NCBI GenBank assembly: GCA_041663285.1
Contig: JBAZSP010000009.1
Span: 1-39,298, forward strand
Direction: 5' to 3'
DNA length: 39,298 bases
Source: UBA1435 sp041663285
Lineage (GTDB): Bacteria > Patescibacteriota > Microgenomatia > UBA12405
The translations under genes and the position numbers were made by a program. Positions within the stretch are counted from its first letter, which is position 1. Each line of letters opens with the position of its first letter. This document shows positions 15,208 to 22,771 of the stretch, one piece after another. The notes below the pieces were generated by a model. It was not told the DNA's origin, did no database searches, and was given only the letters and a program-made list of their open reading frames with translations.

Positions 15208-16452
15208 TTAAGGCAAGAGAGGTTCTAGTAAGTTTTTTATACGGCTAAACAGTCCACCAAAGTTTAGCTTTTTAGAGTTTTGTTTTGGTGTGGGGACGGA
15301 TTTTTCGTCCTTAGCATAAAAAAGCAAGCCGACAGTGCTAGTATAGCAAGGGTTTAGAATATCATCGACCACGCCTCCAATTTTTGGCGGGGAGGCAATC
15401 CGCAAAGGGAGCGGTATAATTTTTTGACAGATTTCGGCGATGTTGACAGTTAGGGCGCCGCCACCGGTTAGGACAATACCGGCGGGGATAGAAGACTTAA
15501 AACCGCTTTGGTCTATTTGGGAATTAACAAAGTCAAAGATTTCTTCTAGGCGGGGTTTAACAATGCCGGTAACAGCTGTCTGGATGGAAATTTTGGTGCT
15601 GGGGCTGGATAGGCCAAGGTTGGTGATGTCGAGCTCGTCGTCATATTTTTTGTTTTCAATAATTTTGGCCAATCTTATTTTTAGCTTTTCGGCATCGTCA
15701 ATGGTTAGCCGAAGGCCGATTGCCAAGTCGTTGGTAATATTATTAGCTCCGATGGGGATAACAGTGCTGAATACCGGAGAGCTTTCGTTAAAAAGGGTGA
15801 TGGTGGTGTTGCTACCACCGAGGTCAACTAAGGCTACTCCAAGCTCTTTTTCGGTAGGGGTGAGGGCAGCTTTGGCACAGGATAAACCAGAGTAAACCAG
15901 CTGATTGACATCGATACCAATTTCTTCAAGACATTTTTTTAAATTTTTTAAAGCCGGAGAAGAGGCCAGAATGATGTGGGAATTTACCTCAAGTCGACTA
16001 CCGCTCATACCGATAGGATCAGTTATACCTTCCTGGCCATCGACGGTAAAATTCCGGGGAATAACATGAATTATTTCTTTACCCGGAGGTAGGCTTATGG
16101 TTTTGGCCGATTCTACTGCCCGGTCAATATCGGATTTGACAATCTCGTTTGATTGGCTGGAAATGGCGATCACCCCTTTGGAATTGATAGATTCGAGGTG
16201 AGGTGCCGACAAGGAAACAAAGGCATTATTTATTTGAAATCCGGCCATTCTTTCGGCAGCTTCAATACTTTGGACAATAGTTTTGGTAGCCTGATCAATA
16301 TCGACGATTTGGCCTTTACGAAATCCCAAGGCAGGAATAGAGGCAACAGCCAGAATATTCAGTCGGTCTTCAGTGTCAAAATACTGACCGATAATGGTGG
16401 TAATTTTGGTGGTACCTAAATCAATGCCACTAATTATTTTGGAATGTGCCAT
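15208..16452 (-). CDS. ftsA: Cell division protein FtsA (actin fold)
   Basis: The 414-residue protein shows the actin-family ATP motifs IDLGTTKITTIIG (10-22) and VALVDLGGSNTT (near 206-217), plus IVLTGGGALT (near 326-335). The SHS2-like 1C domain lies between them. A C-terminal segment (GGLFSRIKNLLEPLLP) looks like the amphipathic membrane-targeting helix. FtsA tethers FtsZ filaments to the membrane and signals to FtsW/FtsI. The start overlaps the upstream FtsQ-like gene by 23 bases, and ftsZ follows four bases downstream. Confidence 0.96.
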   Translation of the reverse strand: MAHSKIISGIDLGTTKITTIIGQYFDTEDRLNILAVASIPALGFRKGQIVDIDQATKTIVQSIEAAERMAGFQINNAFVSLSAPHLESINSKGVIAISSQSNEIVKSDIDRAVESAKTISLPPGKEIIHVIPRNFTVDGQEGITDPIGMSGSRLEVNSHIILASSPALKNLKKCLEEIGIDVNQLVYSGLSCAKAALTPTEKELGVALVDLGGSNTTITLFNESSPVFSTVIPIGANNITNDLAIGLRLTIDDAEKLKIRLAKIIENKKYDDELDITNLGLSSPSTKISIQTAVTGIVKPRLEEIFDFVNSQIDQSGFKSSIPAGIVLTGGGALTVNIAEICQKIIPLPLRIASPPKIGGVVDDILNPCYTSTVGLLFYAKDEKSVPTPKQNSKKLNFGGLFSRIKNLLEPLLP

Positions 16453-16798
16453 AGGGGTGTTTTGGACTTAAATCGATAAGGGTAGGATGATAATTGGAAA
16501 TCAGATGTTTTATTTGGTTAACCTGCCAGACAGGATTCTTCTGGGTTGATAAGATGATTTTAATTGTGTCTTTATTATGATTGGTAATAAGGAAAAATTC
16601 AATTTGATTTTGAAAGTCACGAAAAACAAGTTTTATCGGAGTAAGACCGGCGGAAGATATGGCTGTCTGTAACTGGTGGAGGTAGCTTTGGCGGGTTGAT
16701 AACGGGGAAATGTTTGATGTAGGCCAAAAGTTGGCAGCAATAAAGAGGTATAGGGTAGATAGAAAAATAACTAAATATAAATAGTTAAGTAATTTCAT
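16430..16798 (-). CDS. Small single-pass membrane protein at the ftsQ position (reduced FtsQ/DivIB candidate)
   Basis: The 122-residue protein has an N-terminal transmembrane helix (about 4-24) and an external domain of roughly 95 residues. That domain includes a mixed beta pattern (IKLVFRDFQNQIEFFLI) and a C-terminal QVNQIKHLI...IDLSPKHPYG segment. Position between murG and ftsA is where ftsQ sits in classical dcw clusters, and the IDLSPK...YG tail recalls the last strand of FtsQ. FtsQ proteins are normally about 220-280 residues with a POTRA domain, so this would be strongly reduced. The identity rests on topology and synteny, not on sequence match. It overlaps murG by 14 bases and ftsA by 23. 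Confidence 0.7.
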   Translation of the reverse strand: MKLLNYLYLVIFLSTLYLFIAANFWPTSNISPLSTRQSYLHQLQTAISSAGLTPIKLVFRDFQNQIEFFLITNHNKDTIKIILSTQKNPVWQVNQIKHLISNYHPTLIDLSPKHPYGTFQNN

Positions 16799-17870
16799 GG
16801 ATTAACTTGAGTAGTTTTAAGTTGGGGAGTGGTTTGAGGTGAATAAGGGAGGGCTTAAGACGTAGCAGATAATCTATCGAGCTAATGAGGGATTGGGGAG
16901 TTAATTCTGATTGGGGGATAATTTGGGTAATGTCGGGTTGAATGTCTTTGAGCCAAAGGGCGTTTTCGAACTGTTCGTTTTGTTGAGAAGAAGGCAGGGG
17001 TATCAAAATAGCCTTTTGATGAAAAAGTTGTATTTCCTGGCAAACATTAGCGCCAGATCGACTGATGATTAAGGAGGCGTGATGGAAAACCCAACCGATA
17101 TTGTCCTGATCGACGTAGGAGATGGGGTAGTAGTTTGAGTTTTTTATTTGACTAAATTGAGGAAAATCGACAATACCAGTCTGATGAATAAGTACGTAGC
17201 GAGTAGTTAATTGCTTGATAATCGGAAGTATTGCCTGGTTTAAAGCATGAGCGCCTTGATTGCCGCCAGTTAGATAAATGAGAGGGCGATTTTTTGGGTT
17301 AATTTTGTCGAACAATGGGGAATGTTTTTGGAACAGGCACCGCCGAATAAGGTTTTGAGTAACAACATATTTTGACCGGAACAACAGGTCGGCGATCCCA
17401 TAATTTTTTTTAAATGAGAGGGCGATTTTTTGACAAAAAAAGCCATTTATTTTGGTCGACAAGGACAAGATGGGGGTTTGCTCGTGAGTAAGGGTGGGAA
17501 TTTTTTGAGCCCAGGCGGCCAGGATAACCGGGACGGAAATATAACCACCAAAAGAGACAACAACATCAGGTTTAAGCAGCCGTAGCAACCTGAAGGTGAA
17601 GAAAAAAGCCTTGATAGTAGCCCAAAATCCAAAGATGGTAGTAATAATTTGGTATCGATTGAATTTGCCACTTTCGAGAGAGTAGAGGTGGTTACCTAGC
17701 AGTGGGATTAAGCAGTTTTTGACATGAGTATCGCTTGATGATAACTGGGCAATATAATAAATTGTCCACTTGGTTTTGGAGTCTTCGCCTAACTGGTGGA
17801 TGAGCTCAATGGCTGGGGTGTGGTGAGTGCCGGTGATTAGTATTTTTTGGTCGGTAACGTTTTGGGGCAT
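16785..17870 (-). CDS. murG: MurG-like UDP-GlcNAc:undecaprenyl-PP-MurNAc-pentapeptide transferase
   Basis: The protein is 361 residues from the ATG at 17870. It has an N-terminal glycine/His loop (ILITGTHHTPAIELI) and GGYISVPVILAAW, the lipid-side motif of MurG. HEQTPILSLSTKING is another lipid-side motif, followed by a UDP-binding YLTGGNQGAHALN and late RSGANVCQEIQLF and IPLPSSQQNEQFENA. It adds GlcNAc to lipid I to make lipid II on the inner membrane face. An in-frame ATG exists at 17912, but the Rossmann strand begins nine residues after the inner Met, so I prefer that start. It overlaps ftsW by 65 bases. The TGTHHTPA loop differs from the usual TGGHIFPA. Confidence 0.9.
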   Translation of the reverse strand: MPQNVTDQKILITGTHHTPAIELIHQLGEDSKTKWTIYYIAQLSSSDTHVKNCLIPLLGNHLYSLESGKFNRYQIITTIFGFWATIKAFFFTFRLLRLLKPDVVVSFGGYISVPVILAAWAQKIPTLTHEQTPILSLSTKINGFFCQKIALSFKKNYGIADLLFRSKYVVTQNLIRRCLFQKHSPLFDKINPKNRPLIYLTGGNQGAHALNQAILPIIKQLTTRYVLIHQTGIVDFPQFSQIKNSNYYPISYVDQDNIGWVFHHASLIISRSGANVCQEIQLFHQKAILIPLPSSQQNEQFENALWLKDIQPDITQIIPQSELTPQSLISSIDYLLRLKPSLIHLKPLPNLKLLKLIHEIT

Positions 17871-18942
17871 TATCGGAGTATAGCAATAAGCGGCTTTCAA
17901 TGCTTTGTGCAATCCCCAGTAAAATGAAGAGGGTTAAAAGTGATGAACCACCGTAGGAAATAAAAGGTAGGGTGACACCGGTTAGCGGAGCCAAGGCCAG
18001 GATGGCAGAAAGGTTTATAAACGCCTGGAGGCAAATCAGGCTTCCGACACCAATAAAGAAAATGGCATCGAAGGGATCGGTTGAGGCTTGGCTAAGCTTA
18101 AAAAGATAATTGACAAGATATAGATAGCAAATAAGAATTACCAAACAGCCGACAAAACCAGTTTCTTCGGCGATGACGGCAAAGATAGAGTCAGTTGATA
18201 CCTTGGGTATAAACAAATACTTTTGGTCGGAGTTGGCCAAGCCCTTGCCAATAAAACCACCGGTACTGATTGCCAGCCCAAGCTGGGTTGTGTGGTAAGA
18301 AGGTTTTAAGAAACCTATTACCCGGTTTAGCCGGTAGGGGTAGACTACGATTAATAAAATTGTTAGTATTAGCCCGACTAACCAGGTAAAAAAAAGGTGC
18401 TTGAGGTGGTTACTAGCAATAAAAAAGACAAAGGAGATTTCTAAAAAAAGGATAATGGCATTGCTTAAACTTGGCTCGATGAGAATAAAAAATAACGGGG
18501 GGATAAGATATAAAATAAAAAATTTAATGTGATTGGTTTGGGGCCGAGAAAAGAGATGGGAGAAGAAAAGGACGGCGGACATTTTTACAAATTCTGATGG
18601 TTGGATGGTAAAACCATTGAAATTTAACCATCTTTTGGCGCCAAGAGCTTGTTGGCTAAAACCCGGGAGAAAAACGAGGATTAGAAGAAATACTGAAAAA
18701 TAATATAAAATCGGGGTAAGAAATTTGAGTCGCTGGATTGAAACAGAGGCGACGAGCTGCATAACAACTGTTCCGAGAGTCAGCCAAACAGCCTGTTTTT
18801 TGATGAAGTAGTATTGATCACCGGTGGTGGCGTAGCCTTCAGAAAGAGACGAAAGAGAAAGCATCAGCAAGCCAAACAGTGATAATCCGAGGGGGATGAA
18901 AAAAATCGGTGATCGGATGCGGTTGAGTAGAGTCTGGAGCAT
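17806..18942 (-). CDS. ftsW: FtsW, septal SEDS glycosyltransferase
   Basis: The 378-residue polytopic protein has about ten membrane helices. Motifs are KRWLNFNGFTIQPSEFVK, IEPSLSNAIILF, GLAISTGGFIGKGLANS, TDSIFAVIAEETGF and PFISYGGSSLLT. It polymerises lipid II at the septum with FtsI. An upstream in-frame ATG at 18981 exists, but the ATG at 18940-18942 overlaps the ATP-grasp stop as TAATG and gives the normal short cytosolic N-terminus, so I chose it. Location between the ATP-grasp gene and murG matches dcw order. The C-terminal tail is basic and His/Pro rich. Confidence 0.93.
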   Translation of the reverse strand: MLQTLLNRIRSPIFFIPLGLSLFGLLMLSLSSLSEGYATTGDQYYFIKKQAVWLTLGTVVMQLVASVSIQRLKFLTPILYYFSVFLLILVFLPGFSQQALGAKRWLNFNGFTIQPSEFVKMSAVLFFSHLFSRPQTNHIKFFILYLIPPLFFILIEPSLSNAIILFLEISFVFFIASNHLKHLFFTWLVGLILTILLIVVYPYRLNRVIGFLKPSYHTTQLGLAISTGGFIGKGLANSDQKYLFIPKVSTDSIFAVIAEETGFVGCLVILICYLYLVNYLFKLSQASTDPFDAIFFIGVGSLICLQAFINLSAILALAPLTGVTLPFISYGGSSLLTLFILLGIAQSIESRLLLYSDNAPKRYRPKNTNHRHSPHPSH

Positions 18943-20099
18943 TAAAGGTTGTCGGAAATATTCTGATTGAGGTTTAGGCACCGAACGTCTTGGGAAAGAG
19001 GGTGGGGTTTTTGGAGCATGTGAACGATGCGTCCAGAGGCAGACCGTTTGACCAGTTGACTGCCTTGGATGGTTAGATGTAGGCGGTGGGATTGTTGGTG
19101 GGCGGTGTCTAAAGACGGGGTTAATTTGAAAAACTCGAGAAGGTGGAGATAGATTAGAGGAATGATACCGGTGCTTTGTTCAAGTTGGTGATAGAAAGCA
19201 AAAGAGGCAGTAAGTCTGGGGTTGCACTCCAGAAGATAGACCCGACCTTGAGAAACAAAGAAGTCGAGCCCAAAATAACCACGGTAATTTAAATTGGAAA
19301 GTAACTTGCCCACAAGGTTGGTGATAGCGGTTACTTGGACAATGATAGGTGAGGGAGCAAAAGACGGCCACTGGCGGCCGACGGTGGCAAAGGGGTTAGA
19401 AGACAGGGCGGCTTGGCCAGAATATTGTAGCCCCGGAGGGCTTTGGTAGGTGACGGAATTAGACAAACAGCAGTTATTGATCAGGGTGTAACCTTCAAGA
19501 AAGGGAGAAATTTTTACGACTGATTTCGGAGGTAGGTGGTGGCTGATTGATTCCCAGGAGGTAGCTAGGTAGGTGGAATTTCCAGCCCAGCCAAAACCGG
19601 TTTGAATAACTAGTTTGGGGCCAAACAGGACAGTGCATTGAAGATAGGATTTTTGAGTTAATTTGACTATTTTGTTTGGGATTTGAGGGATATTGTTTTG
19701 AGAACACAATTTGGTGAAAGAAATTTTATTTTCCAAAAGGCGATTCAGGGAGGCGGGATTAGATAACAGTAACCAGGAGTTTTGGCTACATATTTTCTCA
19801 ATTTTGGCAGAAGGCTTAAAAGGCATGACGGCAATTTTTCGGTGGCGGGATTGCGAATTGGTGAGAATGAAATTTTGGATGGCCGGATGGGCAAGAAGCT
19901 GGGCGCTATTTTTTATATTAGTTATCGATGCAACTGCTTCCAAAGAAAACGCCGGCGGAGATTTTGGGGATGCTAATGGTATGTAAGTGGTAATGCTGAA
20001 AAAGAATTTTTGATCAAGATAGAGAGCGAGAAAGGGGTCGTGAACTAAAAAATAAATATCGTAGCCGTGATCATCAATTAACTTAGGAATATCTATCAT
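18942..20099 (-). CDS. ATP-grasp ligase of unknown substrate within the dcw cluster
   Basis: The 385-residue protein has an ATP-grasp core. A strand/loop VIQTGFGWAGNSTYL (164-178) matches the nucleotide-binding glycine loop, YFGLDFFVSQGRVYLLECNPR (275-295) supplies the Mg-binding Glu291 and Asn293, and LTASFAF follows. The first 110 residues form a pre-ATP-grasp-like domain. ATP-grasp enzymes make carboxylate-amine or thioester bonds through an acyl phosphate. It occupies roughly where murC/ddl stand in other clusters, but it lacks the overall look of a D-Ala-D-Ala ligase and resembles carbamoyl-phosphate-synthase/biotin-carboxylase-like members. It overlaps the PLP gene by four bases (ATGA) and ftsW by TAATG, so it is tightly coupled to both. 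Function unknown. Confidence 0.82.
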   Translation of the reverse strand: MIDIPKLIDDHGYDIYFLVHDPFLALYLDQKFFFSITTYIPLASPKSPPAFSLEAVASITNIKNSAQLLAHPAIQNFILTNSQSRHRKIAVMPFKPSAKIEKICSQNSWLLLSNPASLNRLLENKISFTKLCSQNNIPQIPNKIVKLTQKSYLQCTVLFGPKLVIQTGFGWAGNSTYLATSWESISHHLPPKSVVKISPFLEGYTLINNCCLSNSVTYQSPPGLQYSGQAALSSNPFATVGRQWPSFAPSPIIVQVTAITNLVGKLLSNLNYRGYFGLDFFVSQGRVYLLECNPRLTASFAFYHQLEQSTGIIPLIYLHLLEFFKLTPSLDTAHQQSHRLHLTIQGSQLVKRSASGRIVHMLQKPHPLSQDVRCLNLNQNISDNL

Positions 20100-20923
20100 C
20101 GTTTGGTACCGGTTAAAACAATAACGGGGTGCTGACCGACAGGCAGATTATGGTCGAAGGCTTTGAACAGACCAGCCAAGGCTAAAGCGCCTTCCATAGA
20201 GGTAGAGACTTGTTTTTGGGTTAAAAAGGTTGCAGCTTTATGGATTTGATCATTTTGGACAACCAGGCCACTGCCACCGGTATGGTCAATTACCTTGATC
20301 AAATCTTTTTTTTGAGGCAAGTATTTTACACCCAGGGCGTCGGTTAGGTTTTCAGCCTCCGGGATAAAATCGGAATCAAAGTGAGAGGAAAAGTAGGGAC
20401 ACGAGGCTGGTTGGACAGCGTACAGCTTGATGTGAGGAGGGAGAGCTTGAGAGATACCCAATAAGGTGGTGCCAGAACCTACCGGAACGAAGATACTGGA
20501 GACGACAGGAAGTTGGGAGAGGATTTCGGTACCGATGCTCTGATAGCCTAGCAGGGCGGAAGGATCGGTTGACTGCCTAAGAAGATAGGCATTGGTCTTT
20601 TTTGCATATTTAATACTTTGGGAGATAGGTTGACGGGAAATTCTTAAATGATTTGACCCCAGGTTTTTTTGGATTAACTGATGTTTGGCCGGGGTAATTT
20701 TGGGTGAGGTGTAAATTGTTAATGGAATGTTGGACAGACGACAAAAGTGAAGAGCCGATAAGGCAGCATTGCCGGTACTGGAGATAGTGGCTAGTTGATA
20801 GTGTTGTTGGATCAGAGACTTAACCTGGAAGACCAGGGCACGATCTTTGGCTGACCCGGTAATATTTTGGTCTTCCCGTTTTAAATAAAAGTTATCGATT
20901 TTTATTAAGGGAGTGGTTGTCAT
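20096..20923 (-). CDS. Fold-type II PLP enzyme, threonine synthase/cysteine synthase-like, in the dcw cluster
   Basis: The 275-residue protein has the family hallmarks: LKREDQNITGSAKDRAL with the Schiff-base Lys26, SSTGNAALS (48-56) binding the substrate carboxylate, and VPVGSGTTLLGIS around 147-159 binding the cofactor phosphate. It ends in VIVLTGTKR, where these enzymes carry their ring-nitrogen Ser/Thr. It is shorter than threonine synthase (usually over 350 residues) and lacks its N-terminal domain. Fold-II enzymes do beta/gamma replacement, dehydration or racemisation of amino acids (threonine synthase, serine racemase, SbnA-type). Tight linkage to the ATP-grasp and wall genes suggests it makes an amino acid for the envelope. 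Exact reaction unknown. Confidence 0.85.
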   Translation of the reverse strand: MTTTPLIKIDNFYLKREDQNITGSAKDRALVFQVKSLIQQHYQLATISSTGNAALSALHFCRLSNIPLTIYTSPKITPAKHQLIQKNLGSNHLRISRQPISQSIKYAKKTNAYLLRQSTDPSALLGYQSIGTEILSQLPVVSSIFVPVGSGTTLLGISQALPPHIKLYAVQPASCPYFSSHFDSDFIPEAENLTDALGVKYLPQKKDLIKVIDHTGGSGLVVQNDQIHKAATFLTQKQVSTSMEGALALAGLFKAFDHNLPVGQHPVIVLTGTKR

Positions 20924-20952
20924 TGAGGTGGGATTTGGTTAAAATCAGCTAC

Positions 20953-20958
20953 TATTAT
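20953..20958 (+). promoter_or_regulatory. -10 box of the LysW-like gene
   Basis: TATTAT lies nine bases before the ATG at 20968-20970 on the plus strand, with TTGGTT about 16 bases upstream (20936-20941). No Shine-Dalgarno sequence fits between, so the transcript is probably leaderless. Confidence 0.4.
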
Positions 20959-20967
20959 TTTAACCCA

Positions 20968-21144
20968 ATGATTAATATGCTATCTGACCAAAATAAGATT
21001 ATTTGTCCTGACTGCAAAACGGAGATTAAAAAGCCGAATGAGGTAAGCCTGGGGGATGTTTTGGAATGTCCACAATGCGGTACGGAAGTGCAGATTTTGT
21101 CGACCGATCCGCTTAAGTATGGCGAGTTGATTGAGGAGAAGTAG
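20968..21144 (+). CDS. LysW-like zinc-ribbon amino-group carrier homologue
   Basis: The 58-residue protein has two CPxC knuckles (CPDC at 13-16 and CPQC at 34-37) around an acidic GDVLECP segment. An ILSTDPLKYGELIEEK tail follows. This is the layout of LysW/ArgW carrier proteins, whose C-terminal Glu holds the growing amino acid during lysine or arginine synthesis. Here the tail ends EEK rather than the usual EDWGE, so the classical attachment Glu is not terminal. A longer in-frame start at 20917 exists, but it would overlap the divergent PLP gene and has no family sequence. It is the only plus-strand gene inside the dcw cluster and overlaps the NlpC/P60-like gene tail-to-tail by 32 bases. 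Confidence 0.78.
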   Translation: MINMLSDQNKIICPDCKTEIKKPNEVSLGDVLECPQCGTEVQILSTDPLKYGELIEEK

Positions 21145-21733
21145 AAAGAAAGGGGCGAAGGCGAAAAACTTCCGGAACTTGGATAGAAGAGAGCGAAAGA
21201 GTTTTTAACCTGACCCCCCTACCCTGCCGGCTACTATCGACGCAGTCAAGGGAATCAGATTTTTTTTGGATAACAAACAGAACATGTTTGCCGGAATTCT
21301 CACGAACTAGGTCGGCGGTTTGAACAGATTTAAGATCGGTGACCGGATGAGCGTTGGGATTACTGGTTAAAAGATGTGCCGATAGGTGGCGGACATCGCT
21401 TTGGTTATTGGTGCCTAAAACAAAATTGCTAAGTTTTTTATTTTTGGTCAGAAGCAGCCAAAAGTCGACTAAGTGATAAGCCAGGCCGGAACAGTCGATG
21501 CCGATACGGTGTTTTTTTTGAAAGAAATAAAGTTCCCGGGGGCTTAACAAGATAAGATTGATTTGGGATTGGCTAGCCTTTTCTTGAGTCAACTCAAGAA
21601 TTTCTTGCCAGTTACCCTTGCCTACTTGGGCATTAGAAAGATGGTGCGACAACTTGGAATAATTAAGAAAATACGGCAAACCAAGATAATGATTGATCTC
21701 TGACCGAAGTAAATTTAATTTAGACCTAACCAT
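21113..21733 (-). CDS. NlpC/P60-like cysteine peptidase homologue
   Basis: From the ATG at 21733 the protein has 206 residues. IGIDCSGLAYHLVDFW contains the DCSG nucleophile motif (Cys81), and TADLVRENSGKHVLFVIQK (139-157) matches the GDLV...HVGIY strand pair with catalytic His150. About 45 residues separate the two blocks. NlpC/P60 enzymes cleave gamma-D-Glu-diaminoacid bonds in peptidoglycan or related amides. No signal peptide or membrane segment is present, so it may be cytosolic and act on precursors. A start at 21769 is possible but would overlap mraY by 55 bases instead of 19. The family call is from motifs only; the C-terminal 40 residues are Ser/Arg rich and unassigned. Confidence 0.72.
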   Translation of the reverse strand: MVRSKLNLLRSEINHYLGLPYFLNYSKLSHHLSNAQVGKGNWQEILELTQEKASQSQINLILLSPRELYFFQKKHRIGIDCSGLAYHLVDFWLLLTKNKKLSNFVLGTNNQSDVRHLSAHLLTSNPNAHPVTDLKSVQTADLVRENSGKHVLFVIQKKSDSLDCVDSSRQGRGVRLKTLSLSSIQVPEVFRLRPFLSTSPQSTRHT

Positions 21734-22749
21734 AGTCCGAATATGGCTAACATAATTCCGGCTAACCAAGCCCGGGTGACGATTTTGGGTTCTTCCCAGC
21801 CAAGATGCTGGAAGGTTAGGTGGATAGGAGCAGCGGGAAAAAGTTTTCGATGGAAATACTGCTTACTTATAATTTGGAGGGTACTGCTTAGACCTTCGAT
21901 GATGAAAGGAGAACCAACAATAAGGAGAGGAACGATCTTTCCGAGTATCAGGGCAATAACGGCGAAGGTGGCTCCGAACGAAAGAGCTCCGACGTCACCC
22001 AGCCAAATTCTGGCTGGGTAAACATTAAAATACAAAAAGGCCACTAGAGCTCCGATCCAGAGAGCCAGAAAGAGAGAAATTGGCGTATCGAGGGAATTAC
22101 TGGAGAGAACCCAGAAAGCAAAAAGAGCGATCATAAGTAAGCCAGCAGATAAGCCGTCGAGACCATCGGTGATATTAAAGAAATTGGCAAAGGAAACAAT
22201 AATTATGGTGGCTACAGGGATAAAAAAAAGATTCAAATAAACTGCCCCAAAAAAAGGAATATAGATAAAGTTTATCCCGAGGCGATAGTAGATTAACCCA
22301 GAAACAATTAGGGCTAACATAATTTGGAGAAGAAATTTATGCTTCATTCTTAATCCAAAAAATCCGGTTTTTTCGAATTTAAAAAATTTCAATACGTCAT
22401 CATACAGACCAAGAAGGCCAAAGCTAATAAAGGTAAAAAAGATAGTTTCCAGCTCCCGGTTTATTTGGTAGTTGGACGAAATAAATATATTGCTCAGTTT
22501 AAGCAGGGGGAAGAGAATTAGGAACAAAATTGAGACAGAGGCAATTATCAAAAAGCCGCCGCCAACCGGAGTGCCGGATTTTTGGGAATGAAATTTGTCG
22601 AAAATCGGAGTTCGCTGGTTTTGAAAATCGAGTGTTTTTTGTTTTTGGCGCTGAAATTTGAGCTTGTACAAAAGATTGATGAAGGGGACGACCATGATGC
22701 TGGTAGTTAGAAAAGAAAAGAGGAGAAGGCCTAGGTAAAATTGCGTCAT
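21715..22749 (-). CDS. mraY: Phospho-MurNAc-pentapeptide transferase MraY
   Basis: From Met at 22749 the protein has 344 residues with about ten membrane helices. Signatures include FHSQKSGTPVGGGFLI (PTPTMGG-like), LLGLYDDVLKFF (the DDxxK region), FFNITDGLDGLSAGL (NxTDGLDG) and a late APIHLTFQHLGWEEPKIV (HHHYE-like). MraY moves phospho-MurNAc-peptide to undecaprenyl phosphate, forming lipid I. I prefer the inner start because the upstream Met at 22800 would overlap murA by 29 bases and adds a polar tail, while the inner Met gives a 22-base gap. The gene sits between murA and the NlpC/P60-like gene. Confidence 0.95.
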   Translation of the reverse strand: MTQFYLGLLLFSFLTTSIMVVPFINLLYKLKFQRQKQKTLDFQNQRTPIFDKFHSQKSGTPVGGGFLIIASVSILFLILFPLLKLSNIFISSNYQINRELETIFFTFISFGLLGLYDDVLKFFKFEKTGFFGLRMKHKFLLQIMLALIVSGLIYYRLGINFIYIPFFGAVYLNLFFIPVATIIIVSFANFFNITDGLDGLSAGLLMIALFAFWVLSSNSLDTPISLFLALWIGALVAFLYFNVYPARIWLGDVGALSFGATFAVIALILGKIVPLLIVGSPFIIEGLSSTLQIISKQYFHRKLFPAAPIHLTFQHLGWEEPKIVTRAWLAGIMLAIFGLWLGLN

Positions 22750-22771
22750 AGATGAGTATATAGTATCTAAT

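Noticed and set aside
16153..16419. Plus-strand 88-codon frame opposite ftsA
   Set aside because: No recognisable domain or start signal; it lies fully within conserved ftsA.
17871..17912. Upstream Met for MurG
   Set aside because: It adds 14 residues deep in ftsW, while the inner Met lies just before the first Rossmann strand.
18942..20099. Assignment of the ATP-grasp protein as Ddl (D-Ala-D-Ala ligase)
   Set aside because: The location is suggestive, but the glycine loop and C-terminal residues look more like other ATP-grasp branches, so no gene symbol was given.
20917..20967. Longer start for the LysW-like gene
   Set aside because: It would overlap the divergent PLP gene start and adds residues without family resemblance; the -10 box sits inside this stretch.
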